In this document: positions 44,691-58,927 of the stretch, one piece after another
How positions within the stretch are numbered: the stretch's first letter is position 1
Layout: every line of letters begins with the position of its first letter
NCBI RefSeq assembly: GCF_000402035.1
Contig: NC_021294.1
Location: forward strand, 1,219,816-1,283,815
DNA: 64,000 nt
Direction of reading: 5' to 3'
Origin: Caballeronia insecticola
Lineage (GTDB): Bacteria; Pseudomonadota; Gammaproteobacteria; Burkholderiales; Burkholderiaceae
Made by a program: the position numbers and the translations under genes
Notes under the pieces: generated by a model
What the model saw: only the letters and a program-made list of their open reading frames with translations
The model's database searches: none
Told to the model about the DNA's origin: nothing

Positions 44691-46388
44691 TTGCCTTTGA
44701 ACGTTCTGCTGGTCGCCTCCGAAGCCGTCCCGCTCGCCAAGACCGGCGGACTCGGCGACATGGTCAGCGCCTATGCCGCCGCCCTGCGCGAAGCCGGCGT
44801 CGATGCCACCATCCTGCTGCCCGCGTATCCGAACGCCATCGCCCAGACGGAAGGTCTCTGCCGTGTCGGCACGTTGACTGGCCTGCCCGGCGGCGATGCC
44901 ACGTTGCTGCGCGGACGCATGCCCGATACCGGCGTGCCGGTTCTGCTGCTGCGCTGCGACGCGCTCTATGCCCGCACGGGCCTGTATCAGGACGCGCAGG
45001 GCCGCGACTATCCGGACAACGCGATCCGCTTCGCGACGCTTTCGGCGGCCGCCGTCAGGATCGCCGAGGGCATGCGCGGCGTGAAGAAGCCCGACATCGT
45101 CCATGCGCACGACTGGCATACCGGCCTCACGCCGCTCCTGATGAAGCACGCGGGCGTGCACGCAAAGAGCGTTTTCACGATCCACAATCTGGCGTTCCAG
45201 GGCAATTACGCGCTCTCGCTTGGTGCGTCGCTCGGCGTGCCGGAAAAATGGCTCGTGCACGCGTTGAGCGATCCGAAGAGCATCGAGTTCTATGGCGCGC
45301 TCAGTCTGATGAAAGCGGGCATCGTCCACGCCGACCGCGTGACGACCGTCTCCGAAACCTACGCGCGCGAAATTCTCACGCCGCGCTTCGGCCATCTGAT
45401 GGAAGGCGTGCTTCAGAGTCATGCGCACAAGTTGTCGGGCGTCGTCAACGGCATCGACGAGAACGTTTGGGATCCGGTCACCGACCCGCTGATCGAACGC
45501 AACTATTCCTTCGACGATATGCGCGGCAAGCACGCCTGCAAGCGCGCGCTGCAACGCAAGTTCGGCCTGCCTGTCGATCCGTTCGCGCCGCTCATGGCGA
45601 TCGGCAGCCGCATGACCGGTCAGAAACTCGCGGATGTCGCGCTCGAAGCGCTGCCGCGTCTGCTGCAAAAGCATCCGCGCCTGCAACTCGCGGTCATCGG
45701 CAAGGGCGAGGCGTATATCGAGGCGGGCTTTCGCAAGCTCGCGCAGGAATGGCCGGATCGCGTCGGCGTGCATATTGGTTATGACGAACGCCGCGCGCAT
45801 GCACTGCATGCGGGCGCGGATATCCTGCTGCACGGCAGCCGCTTCGAGCCGTGCGGCCTCACGCAGCTATACGCAATGCGCTACGGCACGCTGCCGGTCG
45901 CGTCGCGCGTGGGCGGCCTCGCCGACACCATCGTCGATGCGGCGCAAAACGTCGAGCTGCTTCATCACAACGTGCTGCGTCCGTCGCTCTATCTGCGCGA
46001 CGGCACGCACGATACGCCCGTCGAGACCGTCGCGCAGGCGCCCGCGCCGCGAGCCTCTCATGCGCCCACGGGCTTTCTCTTCGACGGCGAACGCGCCGAC
46101 GACATCATCCACGCCGCGAGCCGCGCACTCGATGCCTTCATGCGTCCGCAAGTCTGGCGCGCGCTGCAACGCAACGCGATGTCATGCGATTTCGGATGGA
46201 ACGAAGCCGTCGCGAAGATGGTCGCACTGTACGTCGGCCTGAGCGAAGCACGCCCGAGCCGCACGGCACTGCGCGCGCGCCGCGTCCCCGATGTCATGCA
46301 GGCAAGCGCCACGGCGCCTGCAACGGCACAAGCACAGGACGACCGCGCGCTCGCAAACGCCAATTCGCGCGTTGCGCGCAGCGCCTGA
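44691..46388 (+). CDS. glgA: Glycogen synthase GlgA (ADP-glucose type, GT5)
   Basis: Elongates alpha-1,4-glucan from ADP-glucose. With the TTG start the protein has 565 residues; AGGAG lies seven bases before it and it begins PLNVLLVASEAVPLAKTGGLGDM, with the ADP-glucose-binding KTGGLGD. An upstream ATG at 44655 gives 12 more residues but no ribosome binding site. Family motifs: HAHDWHTGLTPLL, TIHNLAFQGNY, VNGIDENVWDP and, near the C-terminus, SRFEPCGLTQLYAMRYGTLPV (quoted as FEPCGLTQLYAMRYGT). A 40-residue Ala/Arg-rich tail extends beyond E. coli GlgA. No glgC is nearby, so ADP-glucose must come from elsewhere. Confidence 0.93.
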   Translation: MPLNVLLVASEAVPLAKTGGLGDMVSAYAAALREAGVDATILLPAYPNAIAQTEGLCRVGTLTGLPGGDATLLRGRMPDTGVPVLLLRCDALYARTGLYQDAQGRDYPDNAIRFATLSAAAVRIAEGMRGVKKPDIVHAHDWHTGLTPLLMKHAGVHAKSVFTIHNLAFQGNYALSLGASLGVPEKWLVHALSDPKSIEFYGALSLMKAGIVHADRVTTVSETYAREILTPRFGHLMEGVLQSHAHKLSGVVNGIDENVWDPVTDPLIERNYSFDDMRGKHACKRALQRKFGLPVDPFAPLMAIGSRMTGQKLADVALEALPRLLQKHPRLQLAVIGKGEAYIEAGFRKLAQEWPDRVGVHIGYDERRAHALHAGADILLHGSRFEPCGLTQLYAMRYGTLPVASRVGGLADTIVDAAQNVELLHHNVLRPSLYLRDGTHDTPVETVAQAPAPRASHAPTGFLFDGERADDIIHAASRALDAFMRPQVWRALQRNAMSCDFGWNEAVAKMVALYVGLSEARPSRTALRARRVPDVMQASATAPATAQAQDDRALANANSRVARSA

Positions 46389-46778
46389 GCGAAGTGTCGT
46401 AATGTATGAGCCGGCCCGGCTGCACGCCGGGCGCGGCACGCAACGTGCTCCCAACCCCCGTGCGGCTACCGAGGCATGTCCCGTCGGCAGTGATTGAAGT
46501 TTCGGGACAGCGCAGGCGACGAGCGGAGGGACGCTCTCTCGGGAGACCGTGGCGAACACCGCGAGCGCAGGAAGCGCCCGAGGCACGGTGCATCGCGAAA
46601 CGCGACCAGGCTGGCGTCGATTCGCGCGGCGCCGAGGTGTATTCTGAGTTCCGCCTGAAGTCCGCGCGAGATCCGTGACGTGTACGGACCGGCTCTTCAG
46701 CCAGTTTGGCCCGTGAGCGTGATCGCGATTGAAGTCCGCATCCCCGCCACCGCAGGACGACTCTGGAAAAGACGAACG
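46389..46778. other. glgA-glgE intergenic region with several hairpins (390 bp)
   Basis: No gene is supported. Perfect stems include GCCCGGC/GCCGGGC (46414-46420 and 46426-46432), TGTCCCG/CGGGACA (46477-46483 and 46503-46509) and short ones such as GCGC-AGGAA-GCGC and CGCG-AAA-CGCG. It is very GC-rich. It might be a structured 5' leader of glgE or a small RNA; I recognise no known riboswitch class. Confidence 0.45.
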
Positions 46779-49700
46779 ATGGAAAACCATCAAGCTCATC
46801 ATGCGTACGCGCCGCGTATTTATTTCATCGATCCCCTGCTCGTCGGACCGCTCGCGAACTGGCCCGCCCAGTTCGAGCACGCCGCCGCGCTCGGCTTCGA
46901 TCATGTTCTGATCGGCTCGCCGTTCGTACCGGGCAGCAACGGGCATCGCGAAGCCGTTGCCGATCATCATCGGCTGCATCCTGTATTCGAATCCACCGCG
47001 AGCGTCGCGGACGGTCTGCGCGAGCTTGCCGACACCGCGAAGAAGCACAAGCTCACGCTGCTCGTCGATATCGTGATCGACCGGGTGAGCACCGAAGGCG
47101 GGCTCTATCAGCACAACCAGCACTGGTTCCAGCCTTTCGAAGGCGCGGACGCGCGGCTCGATCCGCGCAAGGGACCGCGTCAGCGCGACGTCGCCTATGC
47201 CAATTTCGCCGATGGCGAAGCGGCGCATCATCTGACCGAATGGTGGGCGCGCGAGTTGAACCTGCTCGCCGATGCGGGCGTCGGCGGCTTTCGCTTCGAC
47301 TCGCCGCATGCGGTGCCCGCGCACGTGTGGCGCAGGCTCGGCGCGGCGGTGCGCGAGAAGCACCCCGATACGCGCTGGCTCGCGTGGACCGTCGGCGTCA
47401 CGCGCCATGATCTGCATGGCCTGAGCGACGCCGCCTTCGACGCCGTGTTCGCCTCCACGCGCTGGTGGGACTTCAAAAGCGCATGGCTCTTCGACGAACA
47501 CGCGGCGCTCTCGCGCATCGGCTCGCCGATCGCGTTTCCGGAAGACCCGTTCGGCGCGCGCCTCATCAGCGATCTTGCCGATACGAGCGACACCGCGCTC
47601 GTCGAACGTGCGTACACGCGCGTGCTCGACACCGCCGCCGCGTTCGGCACCGGCCTCATGGTGCCGATGGGCTTCGAATACGGCGTCGCCTTGCCGATGT
47701 CGCAGCAATACGGCGTCGCGGCCGAGTATCAGCGCGCGAAGAACGAGAGGCGCTTCGATCTGACAGCGCGCATCAAGCGCGCAAACGACCTGCAACGCAA
47801 TGTCATCACGCTGTCGAGCGTCGGCGAAGTGCGTTCGCTGACGGGCGCGGGCACGCCCTACTCCGCACTGATCCGCGCCGACGCTCCCGATCTGCGCCGC
47901 AGCGAAGACGCCGTGCTCGCCGTGATCAATCCTGATCTCGTCGCGCCCGTGCATGTCGATACGCTGCATCTGCTCGAATCGGTGCCGGGCAACTACACGC
48001 GTTTCGCGCCCATCGAAAATCCGAAGGCCAAGCCCGAGCGCCTTGCGCCCTTCACGCTGAAGGCGGGCGAAGTGCGCCTGTTCCGCGCCGAGGCCGAGCC
48101 GTTCGTCCTGCTCGCGCAGCCTCAGGTGAAACGCGGCGCGAAAACCGCCGACAGGAAGTCGGTGACCGAGGCGCTCTCGGCGCCGCGCGTGTCGATCGAG
48201 AGCGTGACGCCTTCGGTCGATCACGGTCGCTTTCCGGCCAAGCGCATCGTCGGCGAGGCGCTCGAGGTTCAGGCCGCGATCTTCGCGGAAGGCCACGACA
48301 AGATCGCCGCAGCCGTGCAATGGCGCGCCGCCGACGAAACCGACTGGCACGAAGCACCGATGACCGCCGTGCAGCCCGCCGGCCTCGACTTGTGGACGAC
48401 GCGCATTCCGCTGGAACGCGTGGGCCGCCACGAATTCGTCGTGATGGCATGGCGCGACGATTACGCATCGCTCGTCGATCACATGCAGAAGAAGCTGAAG
48501 GCCGGGCAGGACGTCGATCTCGAAGTGGAAGAAGCCAAGCATTTGTTCGCGCTGATCCTCGCCGAAGTGAAGACGGTGGAGGAAGCCGACAGCGCGCCGC
48601 TCGAGGCCATCGTCAAAGAGTTCACCAAGGCCGAGAGCGCGCGCAAGCTCGAACTCGTGCTCGCGCCCGCGACCGCCCGCGCGATTGCCGCCGCGCGGCA
48701 CCGCCCTTTCCTGTCGCGCGATCCGGTTGTGTATCGCGTCGATGCCGAGCGCGCCGCCGCGCGTTTCGCAAGCTGGTACGAGATCTTCCCGCGCTCGATG
48801 AGCGACGACGAAAATCGCCACGGCACGTTTATCGATGTGATCGGCAAGATGCCGCGCATCCGCGAGATGGGCTTCGACGTGTTGTACTTCCCGCCGATCC
48901 ATCCGATCGGCGTCGCGAATCGCAAGGGCAAGAACAATACGCTGACGGCCGGACCCGGCGATGTCGGCAGCCCGTATGCGATCGGCGGCAAGGAAGGCGG
49001 CCACACGGCCGTGCATCCGGAACTCGGCAATCTCGACGACTTCAAGCGCATGCTCGACGCCGCGCACGAGCACGGCCTCGAAATCGCGCTCGACTTCGCA
49101 GTGCAGTGTTCGCCCGATCATCCGTGGCTCAAGGAACATCCGACGTGGTTCGCCTGGCGTCCCGACGGCACGCTGCGCTACGCAGAAAATCCGCCGAAGA
49201 AGTATCAGGACATCGTGAATCCCGACTTCTATGCGCAGGACGCGAAGCCGGAATTGTGGATCGCGTTGCGCGACGTGTTCCTGCACTGGATCGCGGCGGG
49301 CGTACGCATTTTCCGCATCGACAATCCGCATACGAAGCCGTTTCCGTTCTGGGAATGGGTGATTGGCGACGTGCGCGCGCGCCATCCTGATGTGATCTTC
49401 CTCGCCGAAGCGTTCACGCGGCCGCGCGTGATGAACCGGCTCGCGAAGCTCGGCTTCTCGCAGTCGTACACGTACTTCACGTGGCGCGAGAGCAAGCGCG
49501 ATTTCATCGAGTACATGCACGATCTCACGCAGACCGACGCGAAGGATTACTTCCGACCGAACTTCTTCGTGAACACGCCGGATATCAACCCGCGTTTCTT
49601 GCAAAGCTCGGGGCGTCCGGGCTTCGTGATCCGCGCGGCGCTGGCCGCGACGCTATCGGGCTTGTGGGGCGTGTATAGCGGCTTCGAGCTATGCGAGTCC

Positions 49701-50177
49701 GCGGCGCTTCCCAACAGCGAGGAATATCTCGATTCCGAGAAGTATCAGTTGCGCGCGTGGGACTGGAACCGGCCCGGCAACATCGTGACCGAAGTCACGG
49801 CGCTCAATCGCATCCGCCGCGCGAATCCCGCGTTGCAGACGCATCTCGGCGTGAACTTTTTGCCCGCGCATAACGACCGCATTCTGTTCTTCGAGAAGGC
49901 GAACGCGTCGCGCGACAACGTCGTGCTGGTCGCGATCAATCTCGATCCATTCAACGAGCAGGGCGCGGATATCGAGTTGCCGTGGCAGACGCTCGAACGC
50001 TGGGGCGTGCATGAAGGAGATGCGCTCGCCGTGGAAGATCAGGTAACGGGCGAGCGATTCGAATGGCGCGGACGGCGTCAGCATGTGCGGCTCGATCCGC
50101 ATTCGCTGCCGTTCGCAATCTGGCGCATATCGCCGACGTGGGGCTTGCCTAAGCCCCAGCCGAACGAGGAAGGATGA
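46779..50177 (+). CDS. glgE: Alpha-1,4-glucan:maltose-1-phosphate maltosyltransferase GlgE with extra N-terminal GH13-like domain
   Basis: Transfers maltosyl units from maltose-1-phosphate to alpha-1,4-glucans. At 1,132 residues it is much longer than typical GlgE (about 660-700). The C-terminal ~690 residues are the GlgE core: domain N/S (PRVSIESVTPSVDHGRFPAK) and GH13_3 catalytic domain (ARFASWYEIFPRSM, VLYFPPIHPIGVANRKGKNN), with nucleophile D848 (FRIDNPHTKPFPFWEW) and acid/base E877 (LAEAFTRPR), the same 29-residue spacing as in characterised GlgE. The N-terminal ~430 residues resemble a GH13 barrel: D174 (GFRFDSPHAV) is kept, but the position of the acid/base in LAE reads LAW (W203), so that domain is probably inactive. 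Confidence 0.92.
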   Translation: MENHQAHHAYAPRIYFIDPLLVGPLANWPAQFEHAAALGFDHVLIGSPFVPGSNGHREAVADHHRLHPVFESTASVADGLRELADTAKKHKLTLLVDIVIDRVSTEGGLYQHNQHWFQPFEGADARLDPRKGPRQRDVAYANFADGEAAHHLTEWWARELNLLADAGVGGFRFDSPHAVPAHVWRRLGAAVREKHPDTRWLAWTVGVTRHDLHGLSDAAFDAVFASTRWWDFKSAWLFDEHAALSRIGSPIAFPEDPFGARLISDLADTSDTALVERAYTRVLDTAAAFGTGLMVPMGFEYGVALPMSQQYGVAAEYQRAKNERRFDLTARIKRANDLQRNVITLSSVGEVRSLTGAGTPYSALIRADAPDLRRSEDAVLAVINPDLVAPVHVDTLHLLESVPGNYTRFAPIENPKAKPERLAPFTLKAGEVRLFRAEAEPFVLLAQPQVKRGAKTADRKSVTEALSAPRVSIESVTPSVDHGRFPAKRIVGEALEVQAAIFAEGHDKIAAAVQWRAADETDWHEAPMTAVQPAGLDLWTTRIPLERVGRHEFVVMAWRDDYASLVDHMQKKLKAGQDVDLEVEEAKHLFALILAEVKTVEEADSAPLEAIVKEFTKAESARKLELVLAPATARAIAAARHRPFLSRDPVVYRVDAERAAARFASWYEIFPRSMSDDENRHGTFIDVIGKMPRIREMGFDVLYFPPIHPIGVANRKGKNNTLTAGPGDVGSPYAIGGKEGGHTAVHPELGNLDDFKRMLDAAHEHGLEIALDFAVQCSPDHPWLKEHPTWFAWRPDGTLRYAENPPKKYQDIVNPDFYAQDAKPELWIALRDVFLHWIAAGVRIFRIDNPHTKPFPFWEWVIGDVRARHPDVIFLAEAFTRPRVMNRLAKLGFSQSYTYFTWRESKRDFIEYMHDLTQTDAKDYFRPNFFVNTPDINPRFLQSSGRPGFVIRAALAATLSGLWGVYSGFELCESAALPNSEEYLDSEKYQLRAWDWNRPGNIVTEVTALNRIRRANPALQTHLGVNFLPAHNDRILFFEKANASRDNVVLVAINLDPFNEQGADIELPWQTLERWGVHEGDALAVEDQVTGERFEWRGRRQHVRLDPHSLPFAIWRISPTWGLPKPQPNEEG

Positions 50178-50251
50178 ATCACCGACGGCGAACGAGAGCA
50201 CACCAATAACAAGGGCGGCAGCTAGCCCGCACGAAACATTGGAGCGAAACC

Positions 50252-53200
50252 GTGGATACAAGGGTTAAGCGCAACAAGAAAGTGTCGAGTCTCAGCGACG
50301 ATCCGCTCTGGTACAAGGACGCGATCATTTATCAGGTTCACATCAAGTCTTTCTTCGATGCGAACAACGACGGCATCGGCGATTTTCCCGGCCTGCTCGC
50401 GAAACTCGACTACATCGCGGAGTTGGGCGTCGATGCGATCTGGCTCTTGCCGTTCTATCCATCGCCGCGTCGCGACGACGGTTACGACATCGCCGACTAT
50501 CGCAACGTGCATCCGGACTACGGCACGATCGCAGACGTCAAGCGCTTCATTCAGGAGGCGCATGCACGTGGCATACGCGTGATCACCGAGCTTGTGATCA
50601 ATCACACGTCGGACCAGCATCCGTGGTTTCAGCGCGCGCGTCATGCGAAGCCGGGCTCGAATCATCGCAACTATTACGTGTGGTCCGACACGGACAAGAA
50701 GTATGAAGAGACGCGCATCATCTTCATCGACAGCGAGCCTTCGAACTGGACGCATGATCCCGTCGCGGGTCAGTATTACTGGCACCGCTTCTATTCGCAT
50801 CAGCCCGATCTGAACTTCGACAATCCCGCCGTCATCAAGGAAGTGCTGTCCGTGATGCGCTTCTGGCTCGATATGGGCATCGACGGATTGCGGCTGGATG
50901 CCGTGCCTTATCTTGTCGAGCGCGAAGGCACGAACAACGAGAACCTGCCCGAGACGCACGCGATTCTGAAGAAGATTCGCGCGACGATCGACGCGGAGTA
51001 CCCGAACCGCATGCTGCTCGCCGAAGCGAATCAATGGCCGGAAGACGTGAAGGAATATTTCGGCGACGAAGACGAATGCCACATGGCGTTCCACTTCCCG
51101 CTGATGCCGCGCATCTATATGTCGATTGCGAGCGAAGACCGCTTCCCGATCACCGACATCATGCGGCAGACGCCCGATCTCGGCGTGACGAATCAATGGG
51201 CCATTTTCCTGCGTAATCACGACGAACTCACGCTCGAAATGGTCACGGACTCCGAGCGCGATTACTTGTGGAACACGTATGCGAGCGACCGCCGCGCGCG
51301 TCTGAACCTGGGCATTCGCCGCCGTCTTGCGCCGCTGATGGAGCGCGACAGAAGGCGTATCGAACTCATCAACTCGCTGCTGCTGTCGATGCCGGGCACG
51401 CCCGTCATCTATTACGGCGACGAGCTCGGCATGGGCGACAACATCCACTTGGGCGATCGCGACGGCGTGCGCACGCCGATGCAATGGTCGTCGGACCGCA
51501 ACGGCGGTTTTTCGCGCGCCGATCCCGAGCAACTCGTCTTGCCGCCCGTGATGGGTTCGCTCTACGGCTATGACGCGGTGAACGTGGAATCGCAAAGCCG
51601 CGATCCGCATTCGCTGCTGAACTGGACGCGCAAGATGCTCGCAGTGCGCCGCTCGAAGCATGCTTTCGGGCGCGGCACGATCCGCTTCCTGCGGCCCGCG
51701 AATCGCAAGATTCTCGCGTATGTGCGCCAGATCGAAGGCGAGCCGCCCATTCTCTGCGTCGCGAATCTCTCACGTGCGCCGCAGGCGGTGGAACTCGACC
51801 TGTCGGAATTCGAAGGCTCGGTGCCGCTCGAAATGACCGCCGATTCGCCCTTCCCGGCTATCGGCAAGCTGACTTATCTGCTGACGTTTCCGCCCTACGG
51901 ATTCCTGTGGTTCCAGCTTTGTCCGGGCAACATGCGGCCGGCGTGGGCTCAGGCGCCTTCCGAGCAACTGCCCGAGTTCGTCACCATGGTGATCCGCGCG
52001 GGTCAAACCGGTCCGACGCCCGAAAACGTGCGGCTGCTCGAATCCGAAGTGCTGCCGAACTATCTCAGCAAGCGGCGCTGGTTTGCATCGAAGGATCAGA
52101 AGCTGCATGCGGTACGCCTCGCCGCGCTCACGACGATCGAAAACGCCGGCTTCGCGTTCACCGAAATCGAAGCCGATGTCGGCGATCATTGCGAGCGTTA
52201 CGTGCTGCCGCTTTCCATCGCGTGGGGCACCGAAACGACTTCGCCGCTCTATATGCAGCTTGCGCTCGCGCGCGTGCGGCGTAATCGGAATATCGGGCAT
52301 CTGACCGATGCGTTCTCCGTGCCGCAGTTCACCTATGGCGTGTTGCGCAAACTGAAGGAGCGCGCCGTTGTGCCGACCGTGCAGAAGAGCGAAATCCGCT
52401 TCCTGCCGACCGAACGGCTCAACGAGCTCAACTTCTATCCCGCCGATCCGCCCGAAATTCGCTGGCTCGCGGCCGAGCAGAGCAACAGTTCGCTCGTGAT
52501 CGCGGACAAGATCGTGCTGAAGCTGGTGCGGCGCGTCGTCGGCGGCATTCATCCCGAAGCGGAGATGAGCCGCTATCTGACGAAGCTCGGCTATGCGAAC
52601 ACCGGGCCGCTGTATGGCGAAGTCGTGCGCGTGGATCCGCAAGGCGTGCCGCACACGCTCGTCATCCTGCAGGGCTACATCGACAATCAGGGCGACGCCT
52701 GGAACTATGCGCTCGATTACCTGCGCCGCATCGTCGATGAACTCGCGGTCGCGGTCGAAACCGACGAGCACGCGCAGGAACGCGAAGCGCAGGCCGAAGG
52801 CTTCGTGGGCTACGGCAGCATCTCGGGCATCATCGGCAAGCGGCTGGGCGAACTGCACGTCGCGCTCGCGAGCCCGACCGAGGACGAAGCGTTCGCGCCG
52901 CAGCGCGCCACTTCCGCGGACGTGCAGGGCTGGATCGACGGCACGCTGAAACTGCTCGAATCGGCGCTCGACATCATTGCGCAGAAAATCGGCGAATTCA
53001 GCGAGCACGACCGTTTCCTTGCGCAGAGCCTGCTCGATCGTCGCGACATGCTCGTCGATACGGTCAAGACGCTCGTCGCGCCGGATGCCGATGCGCTGTG
53101 CATCCGCATTCACGGCGACTTCCACCTCGGTCAGGTGCTGATGGCGCAAGGCGATGCCTATCTGATCGACTTCGAAGGCGAGCCCGCGCGTCCGCTCGAC

Positions 53201-53636
53201 GAACGCCGCCGAAAGACGAGTCCGCTACGCGATGTCGCGGGGCTGTTGCGGTCGCTGTCGTATGCGAGCGCGGCGGCGCAGTCGACCACCGAAAATGCGC
53301 CGGTGCAGACCGCCGATCGCAAGCGCGCGCTGTTCGAACGGCTGCGCGCGTTCGCCGAGGCGAGCTTCTTGCGTGAGTACACGGCGGCGATCGCAGCGTC
53401 GCCCGAAACAATCGCGGCCGAAGACGTGTTTCAACCGCTGCTCGATCTCTTCCTGATCGAGAAGGCCGCTTACGAAATCCGCTACGAAGCAGCGAACCGG
53501 CCGACCTGGATCGGCCTTCCGTTGCGGGGCCTCGCGTCGCTCGCGAGCCGCCTGCTGGGAGATACGGGCGAGCCGCCCGCCCCCGGCACGCGACCCGTGT
53601 TCGGAGCAACCAAGGACAATCCGGATGGAACTCACC

Positions 53637-53650
<14 letters not shown>
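50252..53650 (+). CDS. treS: Trehalose synthase-maltokinase fusion (TreS-Mak/Pep2)
   Basis: A 1,132-residue bifunctional protein. Residues about 10-560 are TreS, a GH13_16 isomerase of maltose and trehalose: [15 protein letters not shown], nucleophile D216 ([12 protein letters not shown]), acid/base E258 ([11 protein letters not shown]) and RNHDELTLE. Residues about 590-1,110 are a maltokinase, which makes maltose-1-phosphate from maltose and [29 protein letters not shown] (catalytic Asp) and [15 protein letters not shown]. The product feeds GlgE directly. The GTG start has GGAG seven bases upstream. It is 74 bp after glgE, and its end overlaps glgB by 14 bp. Confidence 0.96.
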
Positions 53651-55862
<2,212 letters not shown>

Positions 55863-55897
55863 GGATTGCTCTTGGATGGCTTTGCTGTTTGGCTTTC

Positions 55898-56151
55898 GTG
55901 GAATCCTGATTTCGCGTCAGTCTATTTGTGTTGCCCCTGTGCGGGGCGGCAGTTACTTTCTTTGCTGCTGCAAAGAAAGTAACCAAAGAAACAGCTTCTC
56001 CCATCCAAAGTACCTCACGCCGGCCGCGGCACAGGCGAATTGCCTATGGCACGGGAGTAGCCGTAGCCCTCGCAAGTTTCACCGGGTATGGCTCGCGCAC
56101 GGTCTGACTAGCTAGACGTTTTAGCGCGCTGGCACAGCACCAAAAAGCTCC
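55898..56151 (+). repeat. Left arm of the large imperfect inverted repeat
   Basis: About 254 bp, imperfectly complementary to 56278-56530. It contains a perfect 31-bp block shared with the other arm (55921-55951) and an internal 14-bp hairpin GTTACTTTCTTTGC/GCAAAGAAAGTAAC (55952-55965 and 55970-55983). Similar hairpins are widespread in Burkholderiaceae intergenic DNA, as far as I know. Translations of it read like GGSYFLCCCKESNQRN, a common spurious product. Confidence 0.88.
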
Positions 56152-56277
56152 GGCACAGCGCTGCGCGCTGCCGCTGGGTCTGCAAGGGAAACCAACGTGC
56201 AGCACATGAAGCGAGATGGAAGCATTAGCAAAGAAGCACGCACCGACTCGATTTACCGGTCGGCCGCGAAGCGGGCC

Positions 56278-56530
56278 GGAGCTATTTGGCGCTGCGCCAG
56301 TCTGTTAAACAGCGCGATTTGGCAGACCGTGCGCGAGCCAAGCCCCGTTGACTAACGAGGGCAATTGCCACCGCGTGCCAAAGGCTCTTCGCCTGTGCCG
56401 CGGCCGGTGTGAAGTGCTTTGGATGGGGAGAGCTGCTTTCTTTGCCTTCTTTCTTTGCAGCAGCAAAGAAAGTAGGTGCCGCCCCGCACAGGGGCAACAC
56501 AAATAGACCGACGCGAATTCAGGATTTCAC
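56278..56530 (-). repeat. Right arm of the large imperfect inverted repeat
   Basis: About 253 bp. The perfectly matching 31-bp block is 56477-56507. Towards the loop the two arms diverge more, with small insertions. The arm also carries its own ACTTTCTTTGC/GCAAAGAAAG hairpin (about 56450-56473), with an added GAAGGCAAAG tandem variant. Confidence 0.88.
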
Positions 56531-56638
56531 GAACGAACAAACAAACAAGCGAACAACCAAAGCGAACCGCAACAAACCAATGGCATAAACTCAAACCCAC
56601 CGCCGCACCGGCGAAGAGGCAAACAACAGGACGGGCAC

Positions 56639-58864
<2,226 letters not shown>

Positions 58865-58927
58865 CGCGCACGCACACCCCGTTCATTCGATGAACACCGG
58901 AAACCGCAGCAATACAGGCAGGAAATC

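Larger units (their letters stand above)
55863..56638. other. glgB-glgX intergenic region (776 bp) dominated by an inverted repeat
   Basis: No gene is supported. Open frames in it come from the repeat arms and have no Shine-Dalgarno or family. Positions 55898-56530 form the inverted repeat described separately, including a 126-bp central spacer. The last 108 bp before glgX are A/C-rich (AACAAACAAGCG) and hold the glgX ribosome binding site. Confidence 0.7.

Noticed and set aside
46182..49604. A very long open frame of about 1,140 codons on the minus strand opposite glgE
   Set aside because: It is a high-GC antisense shadow of glgE, rich in Arg/His/Val, without family motifs, and the plus strand has clear enzymes.
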